64,000 nt of DNA from Voacanga thouarsii (lineage: Eukaryota > Streptophyta > Magnoliopsida > Gentianales > Apocynaceae), in NCBI GenBank assembly GCA_026120185.1, contig JANUWF010001942.1:744001-808000 (forward strand). Reading direction: 5' to 3'. The notes under the pieces are model-generated. The model ran no database searches. It had not been told where the DNA came from and saw only the letters and a program-made list of their open reading frames with translations. Positions 46,245-58,880 of this stretch are shown here, one piece after another (positions within the stretch are counted from its first letter, which is position 1; each line of letters opens with the position of its first letter). Position numbers and translations under genes: made by a program.

Positions 46245-48200
46245 TGTAACACCCCACTACCTAGACCCGCCAGGGCCGGGGATGTCGCCCCGTCCAAAGG
46301 ACAATGAATCTTTATAACTAGGTCACACAAATAAAATAGCGGAATAAAAATAATACATTAACTTAAAATTTATTACAACCCAAGAATAAATCCAAGAATA
46401 CCAAAAACAAATCCATAATAAAATTTATCCACTCTCATCTCCCCAAAGCACTACACAAAATAAATTATCAGAAAATCTTCCAAGGCAGGCAATATCTAGC
46501 TACTCATCCCCACAGCAGGATTGACCTGAAATCATGGTAAAATGGTGATGAGACAAAAATCTTAGTAAATCCGTGTGTGCTTTGAGTGTCAAGTGAAAAC
46601 AGTTCGTGAATGCAAAGTATAAAATCTATATAAGGGAAATACTGGCAAGCAATAAACATTAGTTAAAATCAAGAGTGGTGTTTTGGCTTTTCCAATCATA
46701 CATAATTAATAAAATCAACCACTCAAAAGAAATGATCATGGATTATCACACATTGGGCCCCATAACCGGTTAGAATGCCAACACTTTGTGCAGACTGACA
46801 AAAATGTAGGTGATCGGTCTACCGGGCAAGATAGTCCTCCTTCTCTATACCCAAACAACAACTGGGTGTCTATTCTGGCAAAACACAGTCACTTGACCAA
46901 AAAATAAACTGCTAGCTCGGACCGGCATGACCTACTGGATTGACGTCATATCCGGGCAAGACTCACCCCTCAGAGGTGACCACCTATTAAGAGACTTACC
47001 ATAACCCCTCAAAGACTAGCCCTAGCAGTCCACCCTTATTGAGTACTCAACGTAACGTATCCCACTTGGGAAAAATGAACAAAACACAGTTCCACATGAA
47101 AATGGCAATTAAGGGTTTCTAAAGTCTTTGTAAGAAATCATTTTTAGAAAGAGTTTTGAGTTTAAGTAAATCTTCTTATTGATTTTCAAATAATTCATTT
47201 GACTGAAATAAGAAAGAAGTCAATCCTCAATTGCCTTTATAGAAATGAGTGTCCATGCACTCTACATTTAGCTTGCTATAATAAACATTTTACATCAATC
47301 AAGTTTTATGTAGAAGCTTACCTGATCCTTAACTCGAGATAAAATAAAGGTCTTCGATCGCTGACCCAACCCCGCCTGAGGTAAATATAAATCACAATCA
47401 AACTCCAGCCAAAATCCACTTTCACAAATAAGACTAACTCAACTCACTACTACCATAATCCTAGTGTCCCAAGCTTTAAACTCCTCTTCACAATATCCAA
47501 ATACCAAATCTCAATTTCTAACTAAACAAAAACTCCTAAATCACAACAACAATTTAATCCCTAAAGCATAACTCAATCAAAATAGCTCAACAAATCAAAT
47601 CAAATTCTAACAATCAACACCCCTTCAAAGTGCAAATGGGTGAAAGAAATTCAAATGTAGCTCATCACATTATAGCAAATACTACCTCAACAAAATAACC
47701 ATAAGTCCACAGCAATTTCAACACAATAATTTCACAAAAATCACTAAAGATTAAAAAGTAATTCTAGAAATATCTCAGCTCAAATTTTCTTAATACATCT
47801 CATTCCCAACTCAATTTTCTTAATAAACTAATTGAGAGATCAAAAGTAAAGTAGAAAATGGTTCAAAAGTAACCAAATATTTTGCTCAAAGAAACTACAG
47901 ATTAAATTCCTTGCTACGCGACTGGCACAGTGAGCTCCCGTGCTCTTAAATGGCTAATTTCTAAGCAATGGCTTTGAAGACATGCAAATTTTAGGTTGCT
48001 CAAGACTTCTGTGGTATGGAATTAAGAAAAATGGTAGAAATCAGTGATTGAAATGTGGTTTTCGTCGGTTGATTGAAGAGAAGGGACGGGTCATGATTGT
48101 TTTAAATCAGTGAAAAAGGAAGAATTTTCGTGGGAGATTTGAATGTATGGAGAGATTAAAGCAATGGGTCCAGTTGATTAGGGCAAAGTAGTGAAGTATT
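46245..48200 (-). mobile_element. LTR-like repeat ending GGGGTGTTACA
   Basis: Plus-strand TGTAACACCCC at 46,245 is, on the minus strand, ...GGGGTGTTACA, a common 3' end of chromovirus (Tekay/Del-type) LTRs. No primer site follows, so it is solo or truncated. The body has no coding frame. The right edge is not resolved; homology to the Athila-like block begins at about 48,200. Confidence 0.45.
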
Positions 48201-48676
48201 GAGGGAAATAGGGTATTGTCGTCGAGGGCTTGTCAGGGAATGAGGAAAAGAAGAAAGGGAAATCTATTTTATTTGTTTGAGATTCAACCCTGTATGGGTG
48301 TCGTAAAAGCTGGTATGCACGTCGCTATTGAAGTTCAGAATTTTGAAACCTAAACCCAAAAGAATGTCGCTAATATTATGAAAGGATGCACAGTATCGTG
48401 CAGTAGGACTGCCATGTGCCATTCACAACTTTATGCACTGTGAACTTTTTAGTAAAATGACAATGCTTTCATCTAAATAGACATCATACATTATTTCCAC
48501 AGTGTTGTTTATTAACTTTCAATTTTTTGCGGTAGTTAAGGTCATGGCACCATGAAGTATGGGCTCTACCTCGCCGTGCATTTCCAAAAAATGCAAAAAA
48601 TACAATTTTTTTTTATTTTTTTAACATTAAACTTAAAACAACAAAGCAATAGAAGCAATGAAAATCAATTAAAGCT

Positions 48677-48707
<31 letters not shown>

Positions 48708-48963
48708 CACACACACATACATATCTAATCACAAAACTCCATGAAAAATGACATAACAAAGAAATAACTCAAAACCTAACAAACTAAATGGGCAAAAATG
48801 TCCAATCAAGACTTATTAGCCATAAAATTTGCTAAAACAGAACAAAACATAAAACATTTAAACTAAACATTTATTCAAGTGCAAAGCATAGTAGAGAAAA
48901 AGATCAAGGCTTTCCACGTTCATCACGTGGATTGCCTTCAGTGTTTCCATGCATAGTTCCCAT
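48200..48963 (-). mobile_element. Athila-like gag end and 3' region, second copy
   Basis: Aligns with 10,505-11,190. The gag end NTEGNPRDERGKP-stop is readable at 48,940-48,900. Dyad-type words (gcacagtatcgtgc, atggcaccatg) occur at 48,380-48,560 and a CA run lies at 48,680-48,720. The copy is cut at 48,963 by copia-2, whose target duplication would be CCCAT (48,959-48,963). Confidence 0.65.
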
Positions 48964-49454
48964 TGTTAGGTATCTCAAGCTCGTATCGTATACGACGCAG
49001 CGGAAAATAAAACGAGATACCCTCCCAGGACCCGTCTATGTGTGAAAAACAAGACATAAAGTGAGTAAAGGTAGCTTTTACCTTTGGGTGATCATCTGAA
49101 GAACAAAAATTTTCTTCTTCAAGTCGAGGCGAGATCCAGTAATCCTCATGATCAACCTCCACGTGAGTTGAACGTCTAACCACTATAATCACAACGTGTG
49201 ATTATCTCTAACAGTAATCCACACAGAGGATACACTCGAGCACCAAAATTTCCTGTGTTAGTAGAAACAATAATGGCGGCTCGGGTTCTCTTGTTTTCAG
49301 CAAAACGAGAGGGAGAGAGAAGAAGGGAAAAACGTGTGACTTGGCTGGGGATTTCGTGTATCTCATCAGCTCGGGTTTTCGTGTGTTATATCTACTATAT
49401 ATCATACGAAATTCCCTTCTCAAAACTGAGAATTCTAATCCTATTAGAATTTCC

Positions 49455-52400
49455 TAGCAGTGGCAACTAGGCCGACCCGCATGGTTTCGGGTCGTGCCGG
49501 GACGAGCTGGTTCCGGAGAGGGGCGGGCCGGGACCTTGGCCCGTGGCTTATTCCTTTTTTTTTTCCTATTTAACATAATTTTTTAAAATTATAAAAAAGC
49601 CACCTTGAAGTAGTGGGGGTTTGGCTTGGACCCCTACCTATTTTATTAATTAATAAAATAAAGATTACATAAGAGGGGAACTTGATGCCTAAACCTCTTA
49701 AAAATATTACAATGATTAAAATTTAAAAATATAATAAATATCCTAAAAATAAAATTAAATACATAATATTACTTATCCTAAATTTCTAATTACAAAAATA
49801 CTAAACTAACTACTTGGTTCACCTCATTCATCATCTAAGTCATCATCAATAATCCACGAATTAGCCGTCTTATCTTCGGCTGCAAACCAACTACTACAAC
49901 ACATTAACATCTCCAAAGTTTGAGGAGCCAATCGAGATCTTCTTTCATCGATTGTTCGAGCGCTCTCACTGAAGACGCTTTCCGATGGCACTGTAGAGAC
50001 AGGTGGTGTCAAAAGATCACATGTCATTTTAGATAAAATGGGGTATTGACTTACATGAGCCTTCCACCAACCACAAATATCAAAATGCTGATCTTCATTT
50101 TTTACCAAGGGCTACATCTCGTAAATTGCCATCTCATTGTAGGTAGTAGTTGATCTTTTTTGACATTTCATAATACCCCATGGATTAAATACTGATGAAA
50201 TTGATGAGGTAGATTTTCGCGGAGATTGAAAGTGACTACTAGATGATGAAGCTTGCCTACTTAAACTAGGAGAATTAGAACAAGAAGACTAAAACTCATA
50301 CAAATTATACATGTAAGATAAGCTTTAGCTGTTTTATCTTTTATGTCTTTTATCATACATTGTTTAAGTGGTTGTGATTCATCAAAATCTAATGTTTCAT
50401 ATAGATATTTAATAATACTATGAAAACCAGGCGTCTTTACTCTAGGATCCATACACAATGCCATATAATATAAAATAGGAATATCTTCATAATATTTTTT
50501 ATATTTTTCAAACATACTTCTCATAAAAAAACCATATTAGGGATGATACATATATTCACAAAAAATATGTACTACCTTAGCAAGTGTTGGAAGAATATGA
50601 TGAGTAGTGGGATAATAAGATCCCGATAAAAGTTCAGTAGCTTCTTTGAAAGTAAGTAAAAATGTTGAAAGTGCAGTACAATTTTCAAAATGAGTTTCAG
50701 TTAGTGGAGGTTGAAAATTATTACTATTACAAAATTCAATAAGTTGGTTTTGAAAAGGTATAACACTTTCAAACATATCTAAAGTTGAGTTCCATCTAGT
50801 TTTACAATCTAATCTAAATTTTTTAAAAGATACACCTTATTCTCGGCATAATGCCTTAAAATTTTGTTGCCTAGTTGGGGAGGTTTTAATAAATAAAATA
50901 ACATTTCTAATTATATTAACAATATCATCAATATATTTATATCCTTCTTTAACACATAAATTAAGTATATGACAAGCACACCTAGTGTGAAATAAAATAC
51001 TATCTAACATAGGGTTCATAGTATTTTTTAAAATTGTTATGGCGAGAATCATTATTTGAAGCATTATCTAAAGAAATAAAAATAATTTTATTTAAAATCC
51101 TATATTCACGACATGTTTGAGTAATCATTCTAGCTATACTACTACCTACATGAGGATATTCAAATAATTTAAAACAAATAGTTCTTTTTTGTACTAACCA
51201 ATCATGATCTATCCAATGACATGTAATGCATAAATAAGATTCATTAGTAATTGCAGTCCAACCATCACAAGTAAGAGCAAATTTCCAATTACAAGAATCA
51301 AACATAGCAATTAGATACTCTTTCATTTCTTTATATATCTTTATTATATCATTTTTTAATGTTGTTCTATGAATTCTTTTCAATGCTAGTTAACAATTAT
51401 TTTGCATATATTGTTCATAATGTGGATTTTCTGCAAAATTAAAAGGTAATTTAGTTTGAACAATCATTTTAGCAAATGCATTTCTATTTTTTTTTATGAT
51501 CATATTGAAAATTACCAACCATTTGACCTCCTATAGTACGTATTTGTTGTTGTTTAAGTAAGTTTTCTAACCAATCATTATGTGACCTTTTCATATATCT
51601 AACCAATGTTCCCGTCCCTCCTCCCTTCTTATGTGCATATAGCGCTTTACAAATTTTACATGTTGCCATATCACTATCATTATCTTTTTCAAAAAGATTC
51701 CAAACCATAGATGTTTTTGCTATAGTTGTAACATCCGTTGTTTCAACATCATCCTCACCTATATTAGATGCGTCGGGATTAATTATTGGAGTTGATTGTG
51801 ATTGTGAAACACTAACACTAGGCCTACTAGGACCTTCATCGTCATTACCTATTTCATTATTTATTAAATTCAAAGCTGTATCTATATTAAAATCAAAATG
51901 TGCAGATGATTGGGATGAAGAAAAATGATGATATTGATTTGGATCCATTATTTCTTAAAAAAAAACAAGCAATCAAAATTCAAATAAAAGTTTAAAAAAA
52001 AGTATTAACAAATAATGAAATAAGAGAATTGAAAAATGTAAATAACAAATTAATTTAAAAATTAAACAAATAACTAAAACAAATAAACAACTAATAATGC
52101 TAAAATAAAAGAATGTAAGATTAAGAAATACTAACTTGTTGATGACCAAGATATTCAAGAATAGCAATACTTTGTTGAGCTTTTAACTTCTTGTATCCAC
52201 TATTCCGCTACTCAACAATCTTCTAAAATATGAAGACTTTCTTGAAGAATTGAAAAAGTATAACACAAAAATAAATTCTATTCTAATACTTTTTGTAAAG
52301 AAAATGAATAAATTTGAGGATTATGAGAGAAAGATGAATGGAAATAAGAGAGAATTGGAGAGAATTGGAGAGTGTTGATGAGTTTTGGGTTGAATTGGGG

Positions 52401-52644
52401 GGTATTTATAGAGTTTTGGGGGTTAGAGACCAAATTGCAAAAAAAAAAAATAATAATAATAATTCAGCCGTTTTAGGGGATAAATTGCAAAAAAAAAAAA
52501 AAAAGGGGGATCAAATTAAAAAAAAACAGAGAGATTTTACCAGGGATTTTACCCATTTTAGCGGGCCAGGGATTTTACCCCCTAGCCCGGACTGGCGCAC
52601 AGTGCTCGGTCCGTCGAGCGGGCCCGGCCCAGTTGCCATTGCTA
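49455..52644 (-). mobile_element. hAT transposon with 8-bp target duplication
   Basis: The 3190-bp element starts TAGCAGTGGCAACTAGGCC and ends GGCCCAGTTGCCATTGCTA (terminal inverted repeats with two mismatches in 19). It is flanked by a perfect 8-bp duplication GAATTTCC (49,447-49,454 and 52,645-52,652). The uninterrupted LTR at 35.5 kb shows the empty site. GC-rich subterminal repeats (cgggcc, cccggcc) lie at both ends. A broken transposase is on the minus strand. Confidence 0.93.
49824..51948 (-). pseudogene. hAT transposase, frame-broken
   Basis: From the ATG at 51,948: an acidic/Ser-rich head, a BED zinc finger (VWNLFEKDNDSDMATCKICK, then KRSH) in which the first zinc His is Tyr, then the catalytic region (LTCDGWTAITNESYLCIT, first Asp; ISLDNASNND, second Asp; RCACHILNLCV; KTRWNSTLDMF), a middle domain (KYYEDIPILYYMALCMDPR) and the C-terminal dimerisation region (STVPSESVFSESARTIDERRSRL then EMLMCCSSWF). 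Breaks: a run of nine A near 51,495 shifts the frame, a stop is near 51,385, a shift near 51,030, and stops near 50,835, 50,537 and 50,260. The domain order is complete. It would excise and insert the element by cut-and-paste in the nucleus. Some breaks are single events in homopolymers. Confidence 0.88.
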
Positions 52645-53657
52645 GAATTTCCTAATTGTAATTGGAAACATCAAATTCTCACAATTACAACTGGGGCCAC
52701 AAATTATAACTAATTATAATTTGACCACAACAACTTCGCTTTCTCCCAATTAACCCCACTATGATATCAAATAACATCTTGATTATATAATCCTCCATTG
52801 TGTGCGACCTATTAGGTTTCCCAGTCAATTGGTAGAGAACATGAATAAATCCAAACGTCTTTGAGATTAATAATCCATAATTAATTAGAATTAATCCTAT
52901 TAATTCTAATCAGGATTGGTTTATTAATTTATCAATTAATAAACCCATATTCCCAGATCATGAGCGGTATCTAGCAACACATCATGACCACCCAAGAGTC
53001 TAGGAAGTCAAGTGGCATGACATGAACCCTTCAATAACAAACTTCAGTGCAATTAACTCCTTTCACCATACAATATCTCATTCAGTTTGGAGTACGGAAT
53101 TAGTGCTAACTCCCTCCAGAAATAATTTTGGCTCAAACACAACAGTACTTGTACCAGGAACCCACTATTCTAGATGTGTATCAATTGGAACTATTTCCAA
53201 TACACAATTGCCTTGGCCAAGGACTTTTCGAGTAGTAATTCCTACAAGTAGCCGTGAGATATTCGCCCCTACAATTAGGAGTGGTGAATCCTTTATTGAC
53301 CCTCTCAACTACTTTTGTTTATCTCACAATGTACCTAATATCCATCCTATAGGTGGCCCTCGATCGAGCTCCGGAGATTGGAATCAAAGTACAAGGCTCA
53401 ACAAACAAAGTACCATGGAGATCTCAAGTTTAAGGATACTTGCATGTTTGCTATATTGAAATTATATCACTGGCACTAAATAGTTATCCATGTGATTATC
53501 TCAAATCTAGGCCATCCAATGAACTTGTTCCATTAACAAGCATCCATGTGTTAACTTTGAGTATTTCAATACTCACGGTTATGAGAACCATCGCTTGATC
53601 AAATCAGGAAGTCTAACACATGTTAGTCTTAACGCATTAATGATGTCCTATCTCATA

Positions 53658-54190
53658 CCGAATGACTCAACATAACAATCGTGTTTCTTTTGGGATAGTA
53701 CTTTCGTAAGCGGGTCAGCTATGTTCTCATCCGTGGGAACTCTTTCTATCTTTACATCATTCCTATCTATGATCTCCCGGATCAGATGATAGCATCGCAG
53801 TACGTGTTTGGATCGTTGGTGAGATTGCGGCTCATTTGCTTGTGCAATGGCTCCGTTGTTGTCACAATATAAAGTTATTGGACCAACAACACTAGGAACC
53901 ACTCCCAGTTCCATCACGAACTTCTTGATCCAAACAACCTCCTTAGCTACTTCAGAAGCAGTTATGTACTTAGCTTCTGTCGTAGAGTCAGCAATAGTCT
54001 CTTGTTTGGAATTTTTCCAACTTATTGCCCCTCCACATAACGTAAACACGTAATCGGATTGTGATTTGAAATCATTTTTTCAGATTGAAAACTGGCACCA
54101 GTATACCCGTTTATTTTCAAATAACCTTCTCCATATACTAAGAACATATCCTTAGTCCTTCGTAAGTACATCTCGAAGATGTAAAATGAT
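53658..54190 (-). pseudogene. Copia-2 RT end and RNase H
   Basis: The long frame 54,049-53,648 reads FTLCGGAISWKNSKQETIAD, STTEAKYITASEVAKE, LYCDNNGAIAQANEP, HVLRCYHLIREIIDRND, TDENIADPLTKVLSQ: a near-complete RNase H with the Asp/Glu positions present. Upstream of a frameshift near 54,060 come RRTKDMF-like and GEGYLKINGYTGASFQS, where the first catalytic Asp of the YTDASF motif reads Gly. At about 54,185 it joins gag sequence directly. Confidence 0.85.
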
Positions 54191-54247
54191 CGATTGAGCA
54201 TCCATATGCTCGTGCTGTTTTTGCAACTCAGTAGTCATGGATGCCAG
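54191..54247 (-). pseudogene. Copia-2 gag, second piece
   Basis: Reads LASMTTELQKQHEHMDAQSI on the minus strand and continues the gag begun at 62,725; the two halves are separated by copia-1 and share GCCAG. It stops being gag at about 54,190 (ILHLRD) and passes into RT-end sequence. Confidence 0.85.
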
Positions 54248-55703
54248 TGTTGGGATTCGTGGACTCCTAAACGCGGAAAACATCTACGAATCCCTCCCGA
54301 GGACCCAAGTAAACGATTAAGAAGATCTAAGCTTTAAGAGTTACCTCCGGTTGCTTTGTAATCGAAATCCTTCGATTACGGTTTGCATTGTTGTACGTTC
54401 GACCCGAACAATCACCGAGACAGCTGCGGTATGCGAACGTCCTCTACGGATACACACCGCGAACTCACTCGATACCGGGAGTGCTAGCGCCTAGGGTTTG
54501 AGAGGTTTTTTTTTCCTCTGGTAGAGAATGACACGAATGTTCTCAACCGAAAAATTGGACTATCGAAAGACGGCTAGGGTTTTCTTAAAAAACCCTCGAA
54601 CCTCTTAGAGTCCAACCCTAATCATATCTTATCATATTCTGATTTAAATTCAAATTAAATTAAAGCTGATATGATAAGATTACTGCCATTATCTCGGTAA
54701 TTTAACTAATTATTTTACCGAGTCGATTCTTATAATGCGGATATCATCCAGATTCATCGAACCTGGTCACCGAGAAAAATAACCTAACAAGTTCGCTTAT
54801 TGTGTGACCCTATAGGTTCATTTAACAACGCGGCGATGCCTAAATCGTATTTAAATGGCCCACAAGTTATAAGCTGTTTCTAGCAAAACATTATAACTAT
54901 CCAGGTTAAATGAAGATCGGTGATCTCTTTGAACCAAACCATAATTTTATATTTAGTCCCTTTGTCACACGATATCCAGAATAAGCATAAGGCACGGAGC
55001 ATGTCATCCTTATTAAGCTTAATCAATTATTTCTTGATTTCATAGTGGATCTGTTCAAACAAATGATATCAATATCTTAGATTGATATATTTGAGCACGA
55101 CCATGCATTTTTTAACGAGTCTAACTTATCAAGGGGCCCATGGATATCTCTCCCATAATTGAGAGGGACAAATTCCTTCACAATCAATCATATTCCTCTC
55201 CTTGATTTATTTTATATCCAACGAGTAGTCTAATTTATTATACTGGTTAAAGACAACTTTAGACAATGTCAAAATATAGAATTTATCAAGTAAGAAACTA
55301 TGATGAATTTAGGTCGAAGGACTTTCAATATTATTATGGCTAGAAAGTACTTATGACATATTCCATGAAGTACTCTCACGAGTGGGTCATGTCCAATACA
55401 ATGTTCTCTAACATTTATTTATGTCTTGACTCGATATCACAAATATCCATGGCCGATAAAACATAGCCATCAAGTCACAAACATACTAATCTTAATTTAT
55501 TATTATTCCAATAATAATAATCGATCGAGGACAGACTTTAGAATAGTCATTGTATTCATTGTAGGGTTTTACTATCAAGTCACGTACTTGATGACCAACA
55601 AAACAAAACTCACTATTCATGGAAAGGAAAGCCTCATATTATTATATAAAACATAATGACAATTGTATAAGTACAAATTGACTCTAGGGCATATCCCCAA
55701 CGA
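54248..55703 (-). mobile_element. Copia-1 3' LTR
   Basis: Aligns with 61,047-62,495 with about 24 small differences by eye. Several are of one kind, e.g. aacgagtc for aacagtc (55,113), cacgagtg for cacagtg (55,378), and the last base triplet cga for ca at 55,701-55,703. Confidence 0.93.
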
Positions 55704-55714
55704 GTCTCCCACTT
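55704..55714 (-). other. Copia-1 polypurine tract
   Basis: The minus strand reads AAGTGGGAGAC directly before the 3' LTR, the priming site for plus-strand cDNA synthesis. Confidence 0.85.
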
Positions 55715-55717
55715 GCA

Positions 55718-56250
55718 CTAAGACCAATTTGGCATAAGCCGTAATCCCATTGTTACGGTATGACTATCATGTTTAGACGATGGGAGAGGCTTTGTCGATG
55801 GATCTGCAACATTGTCATCGGTTGGCACCTTGCATACATTGACATCTCCTCTATCAACAATTTCTCGAATGAGATGAAAACGTCTAAGTATATGTTTGGA
55901 TCGCTGATGTGATCTTGGTTCCTTAGCTTGTGCAATGGCTCCATTGTTGTCACAATAGAGATCCACTGGGTTCACAATACTAGGAACTACATCTAGTTAC
56001 GTAATGAACTTTTTAATCCAAGCTGCTTCTTTAGGCTGCAGTGAGGCGACTACATACTCGAGCTTACGTAGTAGAATCGGCCACGGTGTCTTGCTTTGAA
56101 CTTTTCCAGCTTACGGCACCTCCATTCAAACAAAATAGAAAACACTGATTGCGATCTATAATCATCTATGTCGGATCGAAAACTAGCATCGGTGTAACCA
56201 TTTACAACTAGCTCGCCTTCTTGTCCTCCATAAACTAAGAACATATCTTT
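55718..56250 (-). pseudogene. Copia-1 RNase H, frame-broken
   Basis: The start has VNGYTDASFRSDIDDYRSQS (first catalytic Asp present). The frame is then lost; the expected Glu region (ADSTTEAEY-like) carries a CTG-to-CTCG insertion at 56,059-56,062. The later frame reads VDLYCDNNGAIAQAKEPRSH, HILRRFHLIREIVDRGD, TDDNVADPSTKPL. RNase H would remove the RNA strand of the RNA-DNA hybrid. Confidence 0.88.
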
Positions 56251-57440
56251 AGTTCTTCTTAAGTACTTTAGTATGTTCTTGACGACGATCCAGTGTGCCT
56301 CTCCGAGTTTGGTTGGAACACTGCTTGTCATGCTCAATGCATATGATACATCGGGTCGAGTACATAACATGGCATACATGATAGACCCTATAGCGGAAGC
56401 GTATGGTATCTTGTTCATGCGCTCTTCTTCATCCTTCGTAGAAGGACTTTGAGTTTCTTTGAGCTTAATGCCATGTGACATTGGCAAGAATCCTCTCTTA
56501 GAGTCTTGCATCTTGAACCTTTTCGAGTACCTTGTCAATGTATGCACTTTGACTTAGGCCAATTAGCTTTCTAGATCTATCTCTATAGATCCTTATACCT
56601 AGAATATAGGCGGCTTCACCTAAGTCTTTCATTGAGAAACAATTTCCCAACCATGTCTTTACACTTTGTAGAGTTGGGATGTCGTTTCCAATGAGTAAGA
56701 TATCATCAACATAAAGTACCAAAAAGACTATTGCATTCCCACTTGTTTTCTTATAGACACAAGGCTCATCTTCATTTTTGATAAAGTTAAATTCTTTAAT
56801 TGCTTCATCAAAGCGAAGATTCCGACTTCGAGATGCTTGCTTCAATCCATAAATGGATCTTTGAAGCTTGCACACTTTATTAGAATTCAAAGGATCATCA
56901 AAACCCTCGGGTTGTGTCATGTACACATCTTCGAGTAAGTTTCCATTAAGAAACGCGGTTTTGACATCCATTTGCCAAATTTCATAGTCATAATATGCTT
57001 GCTATGGCAAGAAGAATTCGATAGATTTAAGCATTACAAGCTGGTGAAAAGGTTTCATCATAGTCTATACCATGAGTTTGTCTATAACCTTTTGCTACCG
57101 GTCGTGCTTTGTAAGTATGCACATTTCCCTCCATGTCTGTTTTCTTTTTGAAAACCCACTTACACCAAATGGTTTTTGAACCTTTAGGTGGGTTAACCAA
57201 AGTCCAAACTTGGTTATCATACATGGATTGCATCTCGGACTTCATAGCCTCTAACCATTTTCTAGAGTCGAGAACTCTTAATGGCTTCTTGATAGGAAGT
57301 GGGCTCATCATTAACCATAAGCTCCACATTGTGATCGTCGGTGATGAGAAATCCATATCTCTCGGGTTGTTGACGAACCCTATCGGATCTTCGAGGTCCT
57401 TGTTCTATAGATGTAGGCTCATCTTGGACTTGTGAGCCAT
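56251..57440 (-). pseudogene. Copia-1 reverse transcriptase, frame-broken
   Basis: The N-terminal frame (57,356-57,027) reads KSEMQSMYDNQVWTLVNPPK, WCKWVFKKKTDMEGNVHTYK, THGIDYDETFSP. Two one-base insertions follow at about 57,041 (CAGTT read as CAGCTT) and 57,000 (CAG as CAAG). The frame 56,971-56,498 reads MDVKTAFLNGNLLEDVYMTQ (first catalytic Asp), SIYGLKQASRSRN, VLYVDDILLIGND (catalytic YVDD) and LGEAAYILGIRIYRDRSRK. The palm motifs are intact apart from the indels. Confidence 0.9.
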
Positions 57441-58420
57441 CTAATCGAGATTCATTATTTGGTTCGAGGCACTAATTGTGGCTCTTGAATCTCATCTTGA
57501 TGAGGTTCGAGGCACTAAGCTGTGGTCCTTGAATCTCATCAAGATGTATTTTACTCCCATTGATTCTTTTGGAAATAAATTCCTTTTCAAGAAAGAATCC
57601 ATTTCGAACAACAATTACTCTATTTTCTTTTGGGAGATAAAATTGATATCCTTTAGTTTCTTTAGGATACCCCACAAATATGCATTTATCGGATTTAGGT
57701 GCAAGTTTATCGAGATAATAAACGCTTTACATAAACTTCACAACCCCAAATCTTCGAGAAATAACAAACTAGGTTGTCTCCCGAGTCCATATCTCATATG
57801 GCGTTTTACGAACCGATTTAGATGGAACTCGATTTAGTATGAATGCGGCGAGTCTCCGAGGCATAACCCCAAAAGGAGATTGGAAGATCGGTTTGACTCA
57901 TCATTGATCGAACCATATCTAATAAAGTCCGATTTCTCCGTTCGGATACACCATTCCATTGAGGTGTTCCTGGTGGAGTTAATTGGGAAATAATTCCACA
58001 ATTTTTAAGATGCTCGTCAAACTCGTGGCTTAAGTATTCACCACCTCGATCCGATCGAAGTGTTTTGATACTTTTGCCAAGTTGATTTTGTACTTCATTT
58101 TGAAATTCTTTGAATTTACGGAACGATTCAGATTTGTGTTTCATCGGATACGGGTAGCCATATCTGCTTGAAATCATCTGTAAATGTAATGAAATGCTTG
58201 AAATCCTCCTCTAGCGAGTGAATTCATTGGTCCACATACATCGGTATGTATTAGGCCCAATAAATCGGTTGCCCTTTCATTTTGTCTTTTGAAAGGCGCT
58301 TTAGTCATTTTGCCTAATAAACAAGAATCACATGTTACGTAAGATTCTAAATCAAACGATTTTAGAAGCCCATCATTATGAAGCTTTGTTATGCGTTTCT
58401 CATTTATATGGCCCAAACGA
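57441..58420 (-). pseudogene. Copia-1 integrase, frame-broken
   Basis: The zinc-binding part is GHINEKRITKLHNDGLL then CDSCLLGKMTKAPF. The core has HTDVCGPMNS (first Asp), then a frame change, KTLRSDRGGEYLSHEFDEHL (second Asp region) and PQWNGVSERRNRTLLDMVRS (Glu). The frame is lost at 57,849-57,852, where CTG reads CTCG. The C-terminal part (YPKETKGYQFYLPKENRVIV) and a 40-bp direct duplication (about 57,465-57,545) lie in the linker to RT. Confidence 0.88.
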
Positions 58421-58880
58421 CAATGCCGAAGTAAGTCCGATTTAAATCATTGGATTTCAATCTCTTAGTATTTATATTATAGATAGACATGTACGAAGAT
58501 CCACGAAGATTTAGAATATAAAGCCCATTCGATAATGAAGCATCTCCATAAAAAATACCGTTTTTATTAATGGAGCAAATGTTATTCCTAATAACAAATT
58601 CAAAACCTTCTAAATCCAAACAAGAAACTGAAATAATATTCCTACTCATAGCGGGAACATAAAAACAATTGTTCGGTTCTAAAACAAGCCCATTTGGGCA
58701 AAATTAATTCAAAAGTTCCTACGACTCTCTGCGGCAACTTTTGCTCCATTACGCAACTCGTAGGTCCACCTCGCCTTTTGCCAAGGCTCTACTCCTTTTT
58801 AGACCCTGCACATTTACACAAATGTGAGATCCACAACCGGTATCCAATACCCATGAATCAGAAGTAGATAAATTAATTTC
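58421..58880 (-). pseudogene. Copia-1 protease and pre-integrase segment
   Basis: The protease active site is VLDTGCGSHICVN at about 58,850-58,810, followed by LKRSRALAKGEVDLR. Two one-base insertions that create CG (about 58,751 and 58,722) break the frame. The frame 58,649-58,404 reads ISVSCLDLEGFEFVIRNN and SLSNGLYILNLRGSS, the usual segment before the integrase zinc region. Confidence 0.85.

Larger units (their letters stand above)
48964..53657 (-). mobile_element. Copia-2 3' LTR, split by a hAT element and truncated
   Basis: Pieces 48,964-49,454 and 52,653-53,657 align with the solo LTR at 34,977-36,791. The copy ends at ...gatgtcctatctcat (53,657), where RNase H starts directly; the U3 end and the polypurine tract are gone. 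Confidence 0.85.

Noticed and set aside
52338..52655. 105-residue plus-strand ORF at the hAT right end
   Set aside because: It reads through the hAT subterminal repeats and a poly-Lys tract from A runs; no domain.
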